Source: Girardinichthys multiradiatus (Eukaryota > Chordata > Actinopteri > Cyprinodontiformes > Goodeidae). From it: a DNA stretch of 64,000 nt. The translations under genes were made by a program, and so were the position numbers. This document shows, one piece after another, positions 34,620 through 46,734 of the stretch. Under the pieces are notes generated by a model. That model did no database searches. It saw nothing but the letters and a program-made list of their open reading frames with translations, and was not told the DNA's origin. The stretch spans positions 5,801,327-5,865,326 of the forward strand of contig NC_061817.1 of NCBI RefSeq assembly GCF_021462225.1. Direction: 5' to 3'. How positions within the stretch are numbered: the stretch's first letter is position 1; every line of letters begins with the position of its first letter.

Positions 34620-35135
34620 TAGTATGAGATAACCTTGAAAAAAAATAATACACTGATTTCATGGTATCACGGTGTTAACACACAAAACAGAAATGAATGA
34701 AATGATCCATTTACCTTTGTTTCAAACAGAAAAATAGCAGTTACTCCTACTGCTGGTAAAATACCATCACATATTGATTATTACAATTATAATTATGTTA
34801 AACATGTTTGTTTTGATTTTGATGCACTAATATGATCAAAAATATAGAATAAACCGCAGCTAACGTTTGTAGTAGTTTTGAAGTGCTTTTTTGGCAGAAA
34901 AGTATACCTTTTAGTCATCCTGCTCTTTGTGGCGTAACACTGGGAGTGGAAGAAGCCAGTAGTAGTTGACTTGGGTAGAGCCTGCACACGGCTGCCTAAC
35001 AGTAGCTTGGCAGCTGTAGCTGTAGAACAGTCTTACCTTAATAAGAGTAATGAGTTTCCATGGTGTGACTCTTATTTTTGAACAGCCTTCTTTGTCCGTA
35101 ACTTTTTTAAACGTTAGTGTACCTTGATACTAGTA
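34620..35135. mobile_element. TIR repeat, copy 2 (dlx4 intron 2)
   Basis: It aligns by eye with 32500-32950 of copy 1: 'cctgctctttgtggcgtaacac', then 'agcctgcacacggctgcctaacag', then 'taccttaataagagtaatga'. Its outer ends are lost. Confidence 0.45.
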
Positions 35136-38100
35136 ACTGACCTATGCATAATTTACCATCTCCAATTAGCACAAAAAAGTCTCTAGACATTTTAACCTTA
35201 TTTTTACCAAAAGCAAAAATATATTAATATTTAAGGCTTTTGGTGTTGGCTTGGAAATAGTTTACCCTAAATCATAGGGTCTTTGTAGCTTATTTTTTAA
35301 ATTTCATAAAACATAATGATATTTTCTATTACCATTTTCTGATTATGGTCTTAAAAATAACACCTGCTGCTTATCAGCCTAGTATTTGTGAATATTTTTT
35401 TAAAACCTCATGGCCTAAAGTTTATGTAAATTAAATGGAGTTTTGACAAAAATTCAAAATGAAAGACTCACCTTCACTGCCCGCTCCTTCCAATGACTCT
35501 TCTGTGCGTCTCCCTGCCATCCAATCAGCATCCTGTCCACATGACTCTTCATCCAAACACCTTCCGACGCCTCGTTTTTAAGGACCTTCAGCCATGTACA
35601 TCCTCGCTTGTCAGCTGAGCTCATCCCACCTCCACCATTTTCCTTCCCATCTCCTCATGGTTTCCTCACTCCCTGGCTGCCAATTCCCATCATTAAAACT
35701 TTTCTAATTGCCATCCTTTTCCTTGTGAGTCTTTTGAGATTGAAATGTAGAGTAATCCCCCAACTTGATAAACTTGAGGCCATTTATGGTTAGCTTCTCC
35801 CGCTAAAACTAATTCCATATGGTCGAAAGTGGAGATTAAATCTAATGTGAATGTAGTTAACCAGTAGCGATTGCTTAGATGGAACCACAATCACATTGAA
35901 TTGTTAAAAAAGTAATAACTAAGCCGAAGATTGGTCCATAGTTTCTTAGTTGTATTTAAAAGCTAGATAAAGCAAATTTTTAAATGTTACTAAACCAACC
36001 TTAGCTACCTTAGTGGTGAGCTAGGTCTTGTTACATCTCTGACAGCTTGGTTTGTTTTTTATGCTGAATTCCTGTAAATGAAAAATAAACTTAGCAACGC
36101 ACTTATCAACATACATTATAATATGCCAAACATAATTTGCCAATATGTTTAATGTGGGTCACTAGAGTGATTTTGAAGTGCTTTAGGTGATGGTATTTTA
36201 AAATGACACAACACCAATGCCATGTCACCTTCCACTTCCTTCCAATGGAAACTTTGTCCTCTAAAATGAAAGATTCTATGTTTTGGAGACTTTTTAAGTA
36301 TCTGCTTTTTAACATTCTTAACATCAATATGTTGCAAGAGACATTATGGGCTTTACTCAACCCTTTAAAGTGTACATTTATAAAAAAAAATTATTTTATT
36401 GGTAACATACAACAAAAAAATATATTTAATGAAGCCAGTGACTATAATATTTTCTGATGTGTGTGTAGGCTAATAATTCTCTGTATACAGTTACAACAGA
36501 TTACTTACACTGAGTCAGTAGAGGTGAAAAATCAGGTTCTAAGTTGACAGCAGGTGTAGCAACAATGAAACATTAACTATGACTGTTTTGGAATATTTCA
36601 GCTGCTATATGATATGTGCATGAGTGTATGTTAATGTAATGAGTTCACATTTCATGCTGTGTCATCAGTTGAATGGTCCTAATCCCCAATGAATCAACTG
36701 CCACAGATTTGTTTACACTGGGAGTATGAGATGATCTATTTATTTGCCTGTGCCTGTTGTGGTAAGAATGTGCTTTAGAGGCAGCGGTTTGCTATATTGT
36801 ACTACAGGTCACATACATGTTTACTGAGGAAGTTGTAGTAGATGTAGAAACTGGGTTGTAACTGACATTAGGTACATTTTGACAAGAATTCAACTGCCAT
36901 GCTATTAAAAGTATTTATAAGGATTATGAAGAATACAGGCCCAGTTTCTTTATAAATGTTTCTTAAATTGGCAACCAGGCTATTTTTATGGCATGTTTTT
37001 TACACCTTGGTATATGAAGGTATGATGTGTATTATCACTGAGGGATTATATTGTTTGTTGTGGTCTTTTACATGTTTGAGATAAAGTGCTTAACCAACTA
37101 AGCAGAAATTGTCAGATATGCTGTCTTGGTCACACATGCGCCAGCAAGACGTGCAACAACAATTTGTCCTCTTTTGAACTCTGGTATGTCACCCATAATG
37201 TTGTGTGCATTTCAATATTTTGAGCAAAACCGTGCTCTTACCCTGCTAATTGAACCTTCACACTCTGCTCTTACTGGTGCAATGTGCAATCAATGAAGAC
37301 TGGCTACCAGGCTGGTCCAATTTAGCCATGAAACCTCCCACACTAAAATGACAGGTGTTTCATTGTCCAACCCCTGTACCTGATGGTACTTTCGCCTGCC
37401 ACAAAAATATCCACAATAGAAATATAGCTTTTTATGTTTAGCTGTGATGGTGGTGGAGGCCAAGGCAGTATTTGTGCTAGTTTATTACGCTGGGTGGTTC
37501 CTGTTGAAATGAAAAACGTTTTTCACAAAAAATTTCAAAATGGTTATCTTGTGCTCAACAACAGGCTGTAGAAATCATCAGACAAACCAAATCTGTTTCC
37601 CTGTCACTTCCCCAACAACAACCTAGAATGAAGAGCTAGATGAATGATGGTAATCCAGAGGAAAATTTGGGAGAACCGAACTATTATATGAGAATTAGAG
37701 GTTTGTATGGGTACATCTTTGACAAAATAATGTTTCCCTTATGCAGAAGCATGTAAGATAGTTTGCTCAATTGAAAACCCTAATAGTAGCTTACTTTCTA
37801 TCTGTTTTGATGTCTCTTTTCTAACAGAAGAAGAAAAACAGTTCAAGTTAGTTGTAAATTTTTACTTTTAAACCAAAGTAATAAAAAAAAAAAAAAGCTG
37901 CTCTTACACTGTTTCGTATCTTGATTTGGAAACTTAAATATGAAGAATTTAAGCTCTTTGTGTTACATCTTATAACAGAAGACTGTGTTCACTCGTGTTT
38001 CATCCTCTCCTTGTAAAGTGCATGCGTTAAGGAAAGCTGCACGTCAGAACTGAGTTAGCTGCTTTTGCCATGACATCACTGTCTCGTTTTTACACATATA

Positions 38101-38559
38101 TGTAAAATTATTATCTGATCATCTGTGGTTAAAAGTTTGATGTTCTATACAGTATCTGTAAGTCCCTTCAAGTGCTCAAATAGATATTAACTCAATTTGC
38201 CAGAAAATGTGTCAAGTTAACCTGTCATGGCAAAGCCAGGGTTCACATAGACAAGAAAGAGACTTGCTTAGTACGGTCCAAACAGCAGTGCCTGAGTGTA
38301 AGCTGGTTGTATGTCTCAAGAGACATAACTTTTACATTCCTCTGTATAAATATAGTACTAGATAGTATCAAGTTTATGATTTAAGTAGTTGTTGATGTCC
38401 AGTTAGATACAATCAGGTAAATCCTCCATTGAAAGACCAGGTTCACTGAGGAACTTTAAACTGTATCTTTCCTGCTGAATATTTTATAACTTTTGCTGAA
38501 AACACTCCCAAAATTTTCTAGTAAATCTTATGTGCCAAGTTATCCAGAAACTTGTGGTT

Positions 38560-39240
38560 GCTCTATACTTATTTTTTCCAGACAGCATGACCTGGTACGT
38601 GGACTACAACTACTGCAGACACCATCTGTTGTCCAGCTTGGTGGACACCAACCTGGTTGAGATTTGTAACCGGTGACACATTTCCAGGTGGAAGCTGCAG
38701 ACAATAGAAGCAGCGAGTATGGCAACGAAAGCGAAGAACGTACCGTATCAACATTATTTATGTTTGTAAAAACACAATGAACACGCATTGCATAACAATT
38801 TATTTCCGTTACACTCGCGGATGCTGAACATATACAAATGAAAACATTGGACATACCATTGTTCTTGCACGGAGTTACAGTCTCCCTATAGTTCACTAAT
38901 GCTCTTTTTTTGCATTAAAAGGAGCAATGCTCGCAGCTTAGCAGGACCCCCCCCCCAACCGGCATCGTGTAACGCCCAATGTTGTTGCTTGGTTCCCAAA
39001 ACTGGTGGGTGGAAACACCAATGTTCGAAGGCACGAGAACCAAGCGAGTCCAGAGTGAGAGTTCTTTCGTTGGAAAAATAATATCAGTCCGGTCTCCTTT
39101 CAAAAGACACTTTCTTGAGTTTTGTTGTGTTAATAACACCTTGGGGTGTGCTGCATGAAGACTCTGAGCAGCAGAGAGATATTTACAGTGCACAGTTGCA
39201 AATAGCTGTGAAGCTGACTGTTCTTATGGAACATCTGTCA
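38560..39240. repeat. unclassified interspersed repeat
   Basis: GC content rises and minus-strand open frames (38540-38896, 38915-39193) appear without a domain. 'ggttcccaaaactggtgggtgg' (38992-39013) is a phrase I associate with dispersed fish repeats. Boundaries are uncertain. Confidence 0.35.
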
Positions 39241-39639
39241 CTTCCATGATGATTTCATTTATGTAAGCACAAACCACAGACTGAATAAATATAAAGCGGA
39301 GTTTGTGTTTAGGGACTTATTGTGTAACTTTATTTTGAAAGGGACTTATGCTTATATCCTGTGTTTCTTTGTTGCTTGTATTTAATGTTTCTTTCTATAG
39401 ATTGATCAAACTAAGATTTGAGGCCAATTTCTGTCCTCCAGATATTGTAAATATTTCACTTCTTGACAAGTTTGAACTGATACTAATTTCTCATTAAGAA
39501 CAATGTTAGAAGATTTTTTCTAACCCTCCTGCCATGAGCTGTAATTAATTATTCATTCTCTAACAGATAGGCGACATTGCCACTGTGAAATATAGCAGGA
39601 AACAAACATTAGCTATTATTTTAAAACAAATACAAAATA

Positions 39640-39694
39640 CTCATACTCATTGTCTTCTGCTTTATCTGGGACCGGGTCACGGGGGGCAGTAGAC
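39640..39694 (-). mobile_element. 3' end of the LINE split by a MITE
   Basis: The minus strand reads as the last bases of the LINE family at 1730-2235, with a 'cccagataaag' end. It is continuous in family order with 40475-41160, so one insertion separates them. Confidence 0.5.
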
Positions 39695-40474
39695 TAATGC
39701 CCCTTTTCCCCTTGCTCAATTTGGCCAGCCCAGAACAGTTCCGCACGGCACTGCACGTTGTGTGTTGCATTTCCATAGACCCGCTTTTGCTCCGCTGAAG
39801 GGAACACCACATGGAGGCGCAGCTTTAAAGCATCATGTGTCGTGCTGCATCAACGCGAATGAAATACCCAACCGCCGGTGTAGAGAAATAAAGACCGAAA
39901 CGCATTACAAAAATAAGAAGTAACACGTCTATTGCCTGGAGATTACATCTGCTGACTGCATTGACAATCAGCTTTAATGAGTAGGATTATGACATCAGTT
40001 TTATTATTATTATTAAAGATTTCACTTTCCCTTTAAGAGACTTGGAAAAATTTGAATTAGATCCCATTTTATTTCTTATAGTTGTTGCCTATATATTTAT
40101 TCAGCTGCCGCTGAATATTGCAGTCTCCTATTATCGCCAGAAAAGCTTGCACCTCGTCGTTGCTCCAAGGGGTGACTTATCCGGATAACTATCCGGACTC
40201 CATCATATTTTTCTCTCACTCGATTGTCGCTTGAAAATTGCTGTCGTTTTTTTACGCTGGTCGACTCTTACGGCTGGCCGCACGCACGGCCAATCAGCGA
40301 ACAGCCATTTGTTCATGTCACGTACAGTACCGACTCGGCCTTGCTTAACCCTGCTAAGAAGGAGGTACCAAAAAAGTAGGTACCGGTACTGAAATAACAG
40401 TAATGGAAATGCTCGCAAAGCGAGCTGAGTGGAGCCGAGTCGGGCCAAATCGAGCCAGTGGAAAAGGGGCTTTA
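39695..40474. mobile_element. MITE, 780 bp, inserted in a LINE
   Basis: Left TAATGCCCCTTTTCCCCTTG and, complemented, right TAAAGCCCCTTTTCCACTGG continue to 'CTCRATTTGGCC', giving TIRs of about 32 bp. The interior has only a chance 113-codon frame. End style resembles hAT-type short elements, but the 8-bp duplication cannot be confirmed. Confidence 0.7.
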
Positions 40475-41160
40475 GTGGAGACGCCCAGACTTCCATCTCC
40501 CCAGACACCTCCTCCAGGGGGTGCCCAAGGCATTGCCAGGCCAACCGGGAAACCTAGGCCCTCCAGCGTGTCCTGGGCCATCCCCTTGGCCTCCTCTCAG
40601 TGGTAATGCCTGGAACACCTCCCGGCGAGAACGTTCAGAAGGCATCTCAACTGACTCCTCTCGACGTGGAGGAGCAGCGGCTCTACTCCGAGCCCCTCCC
40701 TGATGGCCAAGCTCCTCACACTACTCTAAAGGAGTGCCCGGCCACCCTACGAAGGAAGCTCATTTCAGCAGCTTGTATCCGGGATCTACGGTCTTTCAGC
40801 CATGACCCAAAGTTCATGGCCATAGTTGAGGGTAGGAACATAGACCAACCGGTAAATTTGTTTTTTGGCTCAGCTCTCTCTTCACCACAACGGACCGGCA
40901 CAGCAGCCTCGTTAATGCGGCAGCTGCACCGATCCGTCTGTCAATCTCCTGCTCCATTCTCCCCTCACTTGTGAACAAGACCCCAAGATACCTGAACTCC
41001 CCCACTAGAGGCAGGAGCTCCCCTCCAACCTGAAGAGGGCAAGCCCCCCTTTTTCAGCCAAGAACCATGGTATCAGACTTGGAGGAGCTGATCCTCATCC
41101 CAGCTGCTTCAGACTTGGCTGCGAACTGCCCCAGTGCATGCTGTTGCCTGTACAGCAGAG
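40475..41160 (-). mobile_element. LINE reverse-transcriptase C-terminal region
   Basis: On the minus strand, open pieces show 'GEFRYLGVLFTSEGRMEQEI' then 'DRRIGAAAALTRLL' (41005-40890) and 'SRIQAAEMSFLRRVAGHSF' (about 40790-40725). This is the post-RT domain of the same non-LTR family as at 1730-2235. It is broken by a small deletion and frame change near 40830-40850. It sits in dlx4 intron 2, antisense to the gene. Confidence 0.72.
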
Positions 41161-41164
41161 CGGG

Positions 41165-41380
41165 GTCCCAACCTGGAGCCAGTCCTTGGATCAGGACTCG
41201 TCAGCAAGCGCCTGGTGGCCGGGTTACTTTTTGCGGGACCCGGCCGAGCCATGCCAAAACAAGAGATGCGAAGCCATCCCCCAGTGGGCCCACAACCTAC
41301 AAGGGGAACCATGAGGGAGCGGTGCAGAGAGGATCGGGCAGCAGATGAAGAAGGAGACGTTGAAGACCTGAACTCCAGAT
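41165..41380 (+). mobile_element. LINE 5' leader segment in opposite orientation
   Basis: On the + strand it reads like the 5' leader of teleost LINEs of the family next to it: 'gcgcctggtggccgggtt', 'gggacccggccgagcc', then 'gggaaccatgagggagcgg'. The adjacent LINE body is on the minus strand, so the head is inverted relative to the body. Family recognition is from memory. Confidence 0.45.
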
Positions 41381-41439
41381 GCAAATACAAAATAATTTCA
41401 TATTAATATATATAAATATTTTTTGCAGCACTAAAGGCC

Positions 41440-41575
41440 TTTATTTTTTTCATTTTTCTGAAAGTAGGTAGACAAGAAAGAGGGCAAAGAGAGGGGGAGA
41501 CATTTGGCAAAGGTCGCCAGGTCTTGAACCCGCATCGGGGACTATAGCCTCTGCACCACCAGCGCTGCACCTCGT
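41440..41575 (-). mobile_element. tRNA-derived SINE, second family
   Basis: The minus-strand head ends at about 41573 with 'ggtggtgcagaggctatag' (A-box side) and B box GGTTCAAGACC (41520-41530). The body is pyrimidine-rich ('ctctctttgccctctttc'). About 135 bp remain. Confidence 0.65.
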
Positions 41576-44320
41576 ATTAATATTTTGAACTGTCTTTAGC
41601 ATTATGTATTAGCATTTGTGGAGGTAATTTCCTGATGTTCCACTACCAACCAAGCTCAAAAGAAAAAACATGAAAAACAAATGCATAGAGATTTAAAACG
41701 GTCAATTTTAATACCCCTAGTTCAAACTCTTTTCTTTACTGGTGCTCATGTGGTTAATCCATTAGACACTGATTAGCTTGTATTGAAACATGCAGTCAAC
41801 TGTAACTAGCCCAGTCTGCATATGTTAATACTGCATGGAGCATTATGTACTGGCCGGTTCATTCTCTTCTCATACATCAGTACCCTGGAACCCAAACAGT
41901 GACACACCAATACTCACATATGAATCTACTTAAATACATTTAGCCCAAGAGGGCGCTTTCATACACGTATAAAGAAACACACACACTTGAAGATAGTGAT
42001 CATACACCCCATCGCCATTCCGCCTCCTTGCCATTAGGCTGCCTGCCAGATACTGACCACTTTCAACTGAAAATCACAACTGTTCCCAGACGCTGCAGAG
42101 AAATGGCACGTAGTACAGTTCTGATGTTTTTTTCTCCAAAATGTATCCATCTCTGACTGCCACACAGACACGTATACACAAGCAAATTGGTTTAATGCTT
42201 GCAAGTAAATTCCTTTTGTGATGAAGACTGACGAATATTTGGAGTTTAGTGTGACACATCTATGTGAATCCAAGCTTCAAGGGACTTGTGATGCCTCTTA
42301 GCTACACTCCTCCATTAAAGTCATTGTCATTAGTTAAGCCTTCCTGAAAGCTGTCAGTTCTATGTTACTGCTGGAATATGAGAACCAGTAATTATTGTAG
42401 AGATACTCTCACTTATGTTGTAGTCCCGAAACGTGCTATTGATTGACTCCTGGCCCAATAAACGTTGTGCCACATCCCTATCTGTGTTCGACTGTTGACA
42501 TTGATTAGTATCAGTATATAACTGCAATATTATTATTAATATGTAGTTAGATCAAACACATAATAAGCCGCATAAACAGGTCAAGAATGACATATTTTGG
42601 AAATTACTTAAATGCACAAAATAAAAAGTTTTAATAATTTTCTAGATTAATTTTGAAAAGCAGATAAAAGAAAACGGCATGTGCTTAAATCATATTGGTT
42701 CTTTATTTTTATGGAGCAGTTTTATTTTATGTGTATACCATCATCCATATTGATTTCAAACAGACTGAAGTCAGCAGATCCTCTTCAAGAATAGAGATCA
42801 TTATACTGTCTGTGATTTTGTGGCTATTTAGTTTAAATGCTGGGTGTGGAAGTATTGTTCTGTTTTTGATTATTGAATAGAGGGATAATTTTTTCCACAT
42901 ATTTAAGTCAATTAAATAAGCCAGAGATTGGATTTTCCTTTATTTTATAGGATTAAATATCTGCTATAAAAGCAATTCAGACATCTTTATAAATACCCAT
43001 AAACTCACACTGTAATAATACTGGGTATGGTGGAGAAAACAATTCTACTGCCAAAACAGTTGTCTACATTTTTCCTTTGTACTTTTATCTTTTTCTCTTT
43101 ACTGCGTGCCATGATATTGTCTGCAGTCAACACCAAAAACGTTTCGCTTACATATGGAATTAAAATCATTTGCCGACAAATATTTGAACTGTGTTATAAT
43201 TGGCGATGTGTTTTTTTTATCTTAAGAGGTAATTGTAATTTGATGCTCCATTGGCAGGCATCATGGGAAAATAACTTGCCCATTATGTCAACAACAGCAT
43301 GAGTAAATAATCTTTAACCCCAGAGAAATTAATGAAGTGTTTGTCAGCTTAACTTTTGAAGATTATCTGAAAGTATTGTGCAGACATTCTGTTCTCTTCT
43401 ATCATGAGCCATGCTTTTTTTTTACTTTAATTAGAATCACCCTGCTTTTGACATTTTGGGCCTGATCTTCAAATATCCCAAATAGGGCGTGCTAAATTAC
43501 TTGTACAAAAGCAAAATTGCACATGCAATAAGTGGGCGTGTTGCATGTGATTTTCAAAGATTGATCGTATAATGGATAACAGGTGCAAAAGAGGTACAGA
43601 CCGCCCTATTTAAATGAAGAAATTGAATGCACTGCAGGCTGCTGCTGCCCCCAGCGGAACAAGAGGATAAGCGAACAAAAGCTGTAGGGATTGTTGCGCT
43701 GCATTAATGTAAATTATCCAGTTGCTGATTTTTTCCTTATGTTCTATTCTGCTCCTGCTTTTCTGGATTGCTACAGTTTGTAGTTGATGCACACTCGCTT
43801 TGACACAGAGCCCATCTCCTACCTAATTGGTGACATGGCTGGACATTCCCATGACTTTATACCTGCATATAATTGTTTGAACAGAAGAAAATTGCACCTT
43901 TGGGCAAGAATGAACCAGACTTGTGGAAGTCCACAATTCTCTTCCTCATAACTTGGCAGATTTATTTTGATATCTCAGTGATGGAAGCAGAGCGTTTGAT
44001 CTGTTGCCTTTATTTAGCTCAAATCTTGTGAATTATCAGAAACTATCACGATTTGAAGCAGTGACATCTAAATTATGGCTTTCTCAAATTGTTTGAAAAC
44101 AGAGGAATCTTAGTGTATGTCAACTTCTGAATTTTAGAAGAATGTACAAAAACGTATCGTAAAAAGATAATCTCTCTATTCTTGTATTTAGCAAATAGAA
44201 ATAATATTTGTAATCCTAAATGATCTAAAACAAGTTCAGTGCGATGTAATGTCAGACAGTGAGATAAAAGGTTATGTGTCTTTTTATATGAAAGATAAAA
44301 TGCATCGTTTTCTTTTAGAT

Positions 44321-44695
44321 GGTCTGCACAGTTGCGCAGTTGGTAGCACTGATGCCTTGCAGCAAAAAGGTCCTGGGTTCGATTCCCATCCGGGGGTCTT
44401 TCTGCATGGAATTTGCATGTTCTCCTTGTGCATGTGTGGGTTCCCTTCAGGTACTCCGGCTTCCTCCCACAGTATAAAAACACAAAACCACAGACTATTA
44501 GGATAGGTCTCTCTAAATTGTCCTTAGGTGTGAATGTGTGTGTGCATGGTTGTTTGTCCTCTGTGTTGCCCTGTGATGGACTGGCGACCTGTCCAGGGTG
44601 TACCCTGACTCTCGCCGGTAAACCGCTGGAGATAGGCACCAGCTCCTCTGCGACCCTATAGGGAAGTAAAGAAGGTATAGAGGATGGGTAGATAC
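44321..44695 (+). mobile_element. tRNA-headed SINE-like repeat, full length, in dlx4 intron 2
   Basis: The head has GCGCAGTTGGTAGC (A box) and GGGTTCGATTCCC (B box). The body matches 27962-28332 in reverse, with the shared 'ctccggcttcctcccacag'. The end is 'gaggatgggtagata'. Confidence 0.75.
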
Positions 44696-44839
44696 AGTTT
44701 CCTTCTTCATGCAGAATGTTATTACACTAGGGGTTTATACAGAATGTACAAGTGCTTTTATTGAAGATATTTATTATTAGAAATATGATGACCTCTATAT
44801 GAATTATGTATAAATACAAGTAAGCAAGTAAAGTAAAAT

Positions 44840-45830
44840 AAAATGTAACCAAATACTTAGCAGCGTTTGTCTGGAGACATTCTTGAACACTCGAGCGCCT
44901 TTACCCTCAGTTTCTGTAACAGGGCAGTGGTTGTCTTGGAGGTGTGTTTGAGGTCATTATCCTGTTGGAATACTGTGCTGCGGCCCAGTTTCTAATGGGA
45001 GAGGATCATGCTCTGCTCAATATGTCAAAGCTGATATTCATGGTTCTCTCAATGAACTGTAGCTCCTCACAGCCGGCAACACTCATGCAGCCCCAAATCA
45101 TGACACTCCCACCATCCTGCTTGACTGTAGGCAAGACACACTTGTCTTTGCACTCCTCACCTGGTTCCAGCCACGCACACTTAACACCATCTAACCCAAA
45201 TAAGTTGATTTTGGTTACCTTAGACCACATGACATGGTACCAGTAATCCATGTCCTTAGTCTGCTTGTCTTTAGCAAACTGTTTGCGATCTTTCTTGTGC
45301 ATCGTCTTTAGAAAAGGCTTCCTTCTGGTACAACAACCATGTAGACCAATTTAATGCACCGTGCAGCATATGGTCTGACCACTGAGAGGCGGACCCTTTA
45401 ACCTCTGCAGCAATGCTGGCAGCACTCGTACGTTTATTATTTATAAGACAACCACTAGATATGACGCTGAGCACTCATCTTCCTTAGTTGACCATGGCAA
45501 GGCCTGTTCTGAATGGAAACTGTTCTGTTATCCTGTTCTGCAGCTCAGTTTCAGGGTGTTGGCAGTCTTCTTATAGCCTAGCCCATCTTTATGTAGAGCA
45601 ATTCTTATTTTCAGATCTTCAAAGAGCTTTTTGCAATGAGGTGTCATGTTGAAGTTCCAGTGATTAGTATGAGAGCAATAACACCAAATGTAACACACTT
45701 GCTCCCCAATTCACACCTGAGACCTTGTAACAATAACGAGTCACATGACACTCGGGAGGTAAAATGGCCAATTGGGAACAATTAGGACATTTTCACATAG
45801 GGGTGTACTTTTTTTGTCAGCAATTTAGAC
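44840..45830 (-). mobile_element. Tc1-like transposon remnant, third family, in dlx4 intron 2
   Basis: On the minus strand, the piece 45302-45006 encodes 'KINLFGLDGVKCAWLEPGE' and 'QDGGSVMIWGCMSVAG'. This is the Tc1 catalytic core around the first Asp and the 'VWGC' motif. The upstream N-terminal part is at 45474-45271 in another frame. No TIR pair is obvious; 'ggggtgtactttttttgtc' near 45802-45820 may be one end. It lies antisense to dlx4. Confidence 0.75.
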
Positions 45831-46145
45831 GTTAATTTCCGTGTATTGAATAATACCTATTTGATGGAGATTTTTGTGAGAAAAGTTTTATTTTCTGATT
45901 TGATTCTATGCTGAAAATTTTATTTTGTTTCACTTTTGTCTCCTTTTAGATGTTAACTACGTTATTAAAATGCACTGTTTTGTGAAAGATATGGTCAAAA
46001 TACATTAACTGGAAAAGGAATGCTGAACATCATAAGGAGCATGGTACCCAATGTTTGATAGCATAACAGATAAATAAACGGGTATTCTAATAGCCTAGAT
46101 TTTAAACCCTTGTTCTCACCCTATTTCTTTTCCCCTGTTCTCCAG

Positions 46146-46388
46146 GTGAAAATATGGTTCCAAAACAAACGGTCCAAGTACAAAAAGATAATGAAGAATG
46201 GGCCTTGTGGACCTGAGGGAGATCACCTTGCCCCACCACCACAATCTTCCTCCTCTCCATGTTCTCTGTGGGACATCAGTATGGCTGCCAAAGGTGCGCC
46301 AGTGCACTCAGGAGGATACATGAACAATTTTGGACACTGGTATTCTGGACATCAGCAGGACACCATGCCAAGGACTCAGATGATGTGA
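46146..46388 (+). CDS. dlx4: dlx4 homeobox gene, exon 3
   Basis: It encodes residues 175-254 and the stop TGA (46386-46388). It starts [14 protein letters not shown], homeodomain helix 3 with W48, F49, Q50 and N51 intact, so DNA recognition of TAATT-type sites should be normal. Lys-Tyr-Lys-Lys after RS is characteristic of Dlx4; most other Dlx proteins have KFKK. The C-terminal part has a Pro/Ser run, '[12 protein letters not shown]', '[13 protein letters not shown]' and the ending QMM shared by this Dlx subgroup. The acceptor is CCCTGTTCTCCAG at 46133-46145. Total length of 254 aa is usual for the family. Confidence 0.97.
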   Translation: MKIWFQNKRSKYKKIMKNGPCGPEGDHLAPPPQSSSSPCSLWDISMAAKGAPVHSGGYMNNFGHWYSGHQQDTMPRTQMM

Positions 46389-46578
46389 CTGACAAGATGA
46401 TACAAGACCTCCTGGATCAGTTGTGGACATATACCAGCATGCTCAACTGCAAAGTACATGCTGAGCCACTTTGGAGGTAAAAATAGTTGAGTGGCACATT
46501 ACGCTTGGTCCTAAAAAGACTAATTGTGCAACTTTTGCTAAACACTTAAAGGAGTTCGCCTTTATAGTTTTTGGCTGA

Positions 46579-46584
46579 AATAAA
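46579..46584 (+). terminator. candidate polyadenylation signal 1 for dlx4
   Basis: AATAAA 191 bp after the stop codon. Confidence 0.45.
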
Positions 46585-46724
46585 CTTATGGACATGCAAG
46601 TTGTTTTTCCAGAAAACACGTAAACATTTATTGTTTTTAAGGGCTTTACTAATTTTTTTAATGAACTCTAATAGTTCAGTGAACCTGCTTGTTTGCAGAT
46701 GTGAACGGTTTGAAGAACTGAACA

Positions 46725-46730
46725 AATAAA
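46725..46730 (+). terminator. candidate polyadenylation signal 2 for dlx4
   Basis: AATAAA 337 bp after the stop codon, followed by A-rich then GT-containing sequence. A longer 3' UTR is also possible. Confidence 0.4.
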
Positions 46731-46734
46731 AAAG

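Larger units (their letters stand above)
33960..46145 (+). other. dlx4: dlx4 intron 2
   Basis: 12186 bp, GTAAAC to TTCTCCAG, inserted in the homeobox between codons for homeodomain residues 44 and 45, a conserved Dlx intron position. It contains at least seven repeats: the 34620 copy, 38560-39240, the LINE/MITE complex at 39640-41380, and SINEs at 41440 and 44321, plus a Tc1 remnant at 44840. The stretches 35140-38555 and 41580-44320 show no recognised element or exon and are the places to look for conserved enhancers. Confidence 0.92.

Noticed and set aside
35470..35720. Solo LTR
   Set aside because: Pyrimidine-rich sequence with a 'cattaaaac' site is suggestive, but no TG...CA ends or target duplication could be set.
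38540..38896. 118-codon minus-strand frame in dlx4 intron 2
   Set aside because: It is Cys/Ser-rich without a domain, and the surrounding sequence looks like a dispersed repeat.
43461..43620. PIF/Harbinger-like end ('gggcctgatcttcaaa')
   Set aside because: No matching inverted end or transposase piece was found nearby.
44330..44400. Possible functional tRNA gene
   Set aside because: The A and B boxes are those of a SINE head. The rest does not fold as a cloverleaf with an acceptor stem, and the body of the SINE follows.
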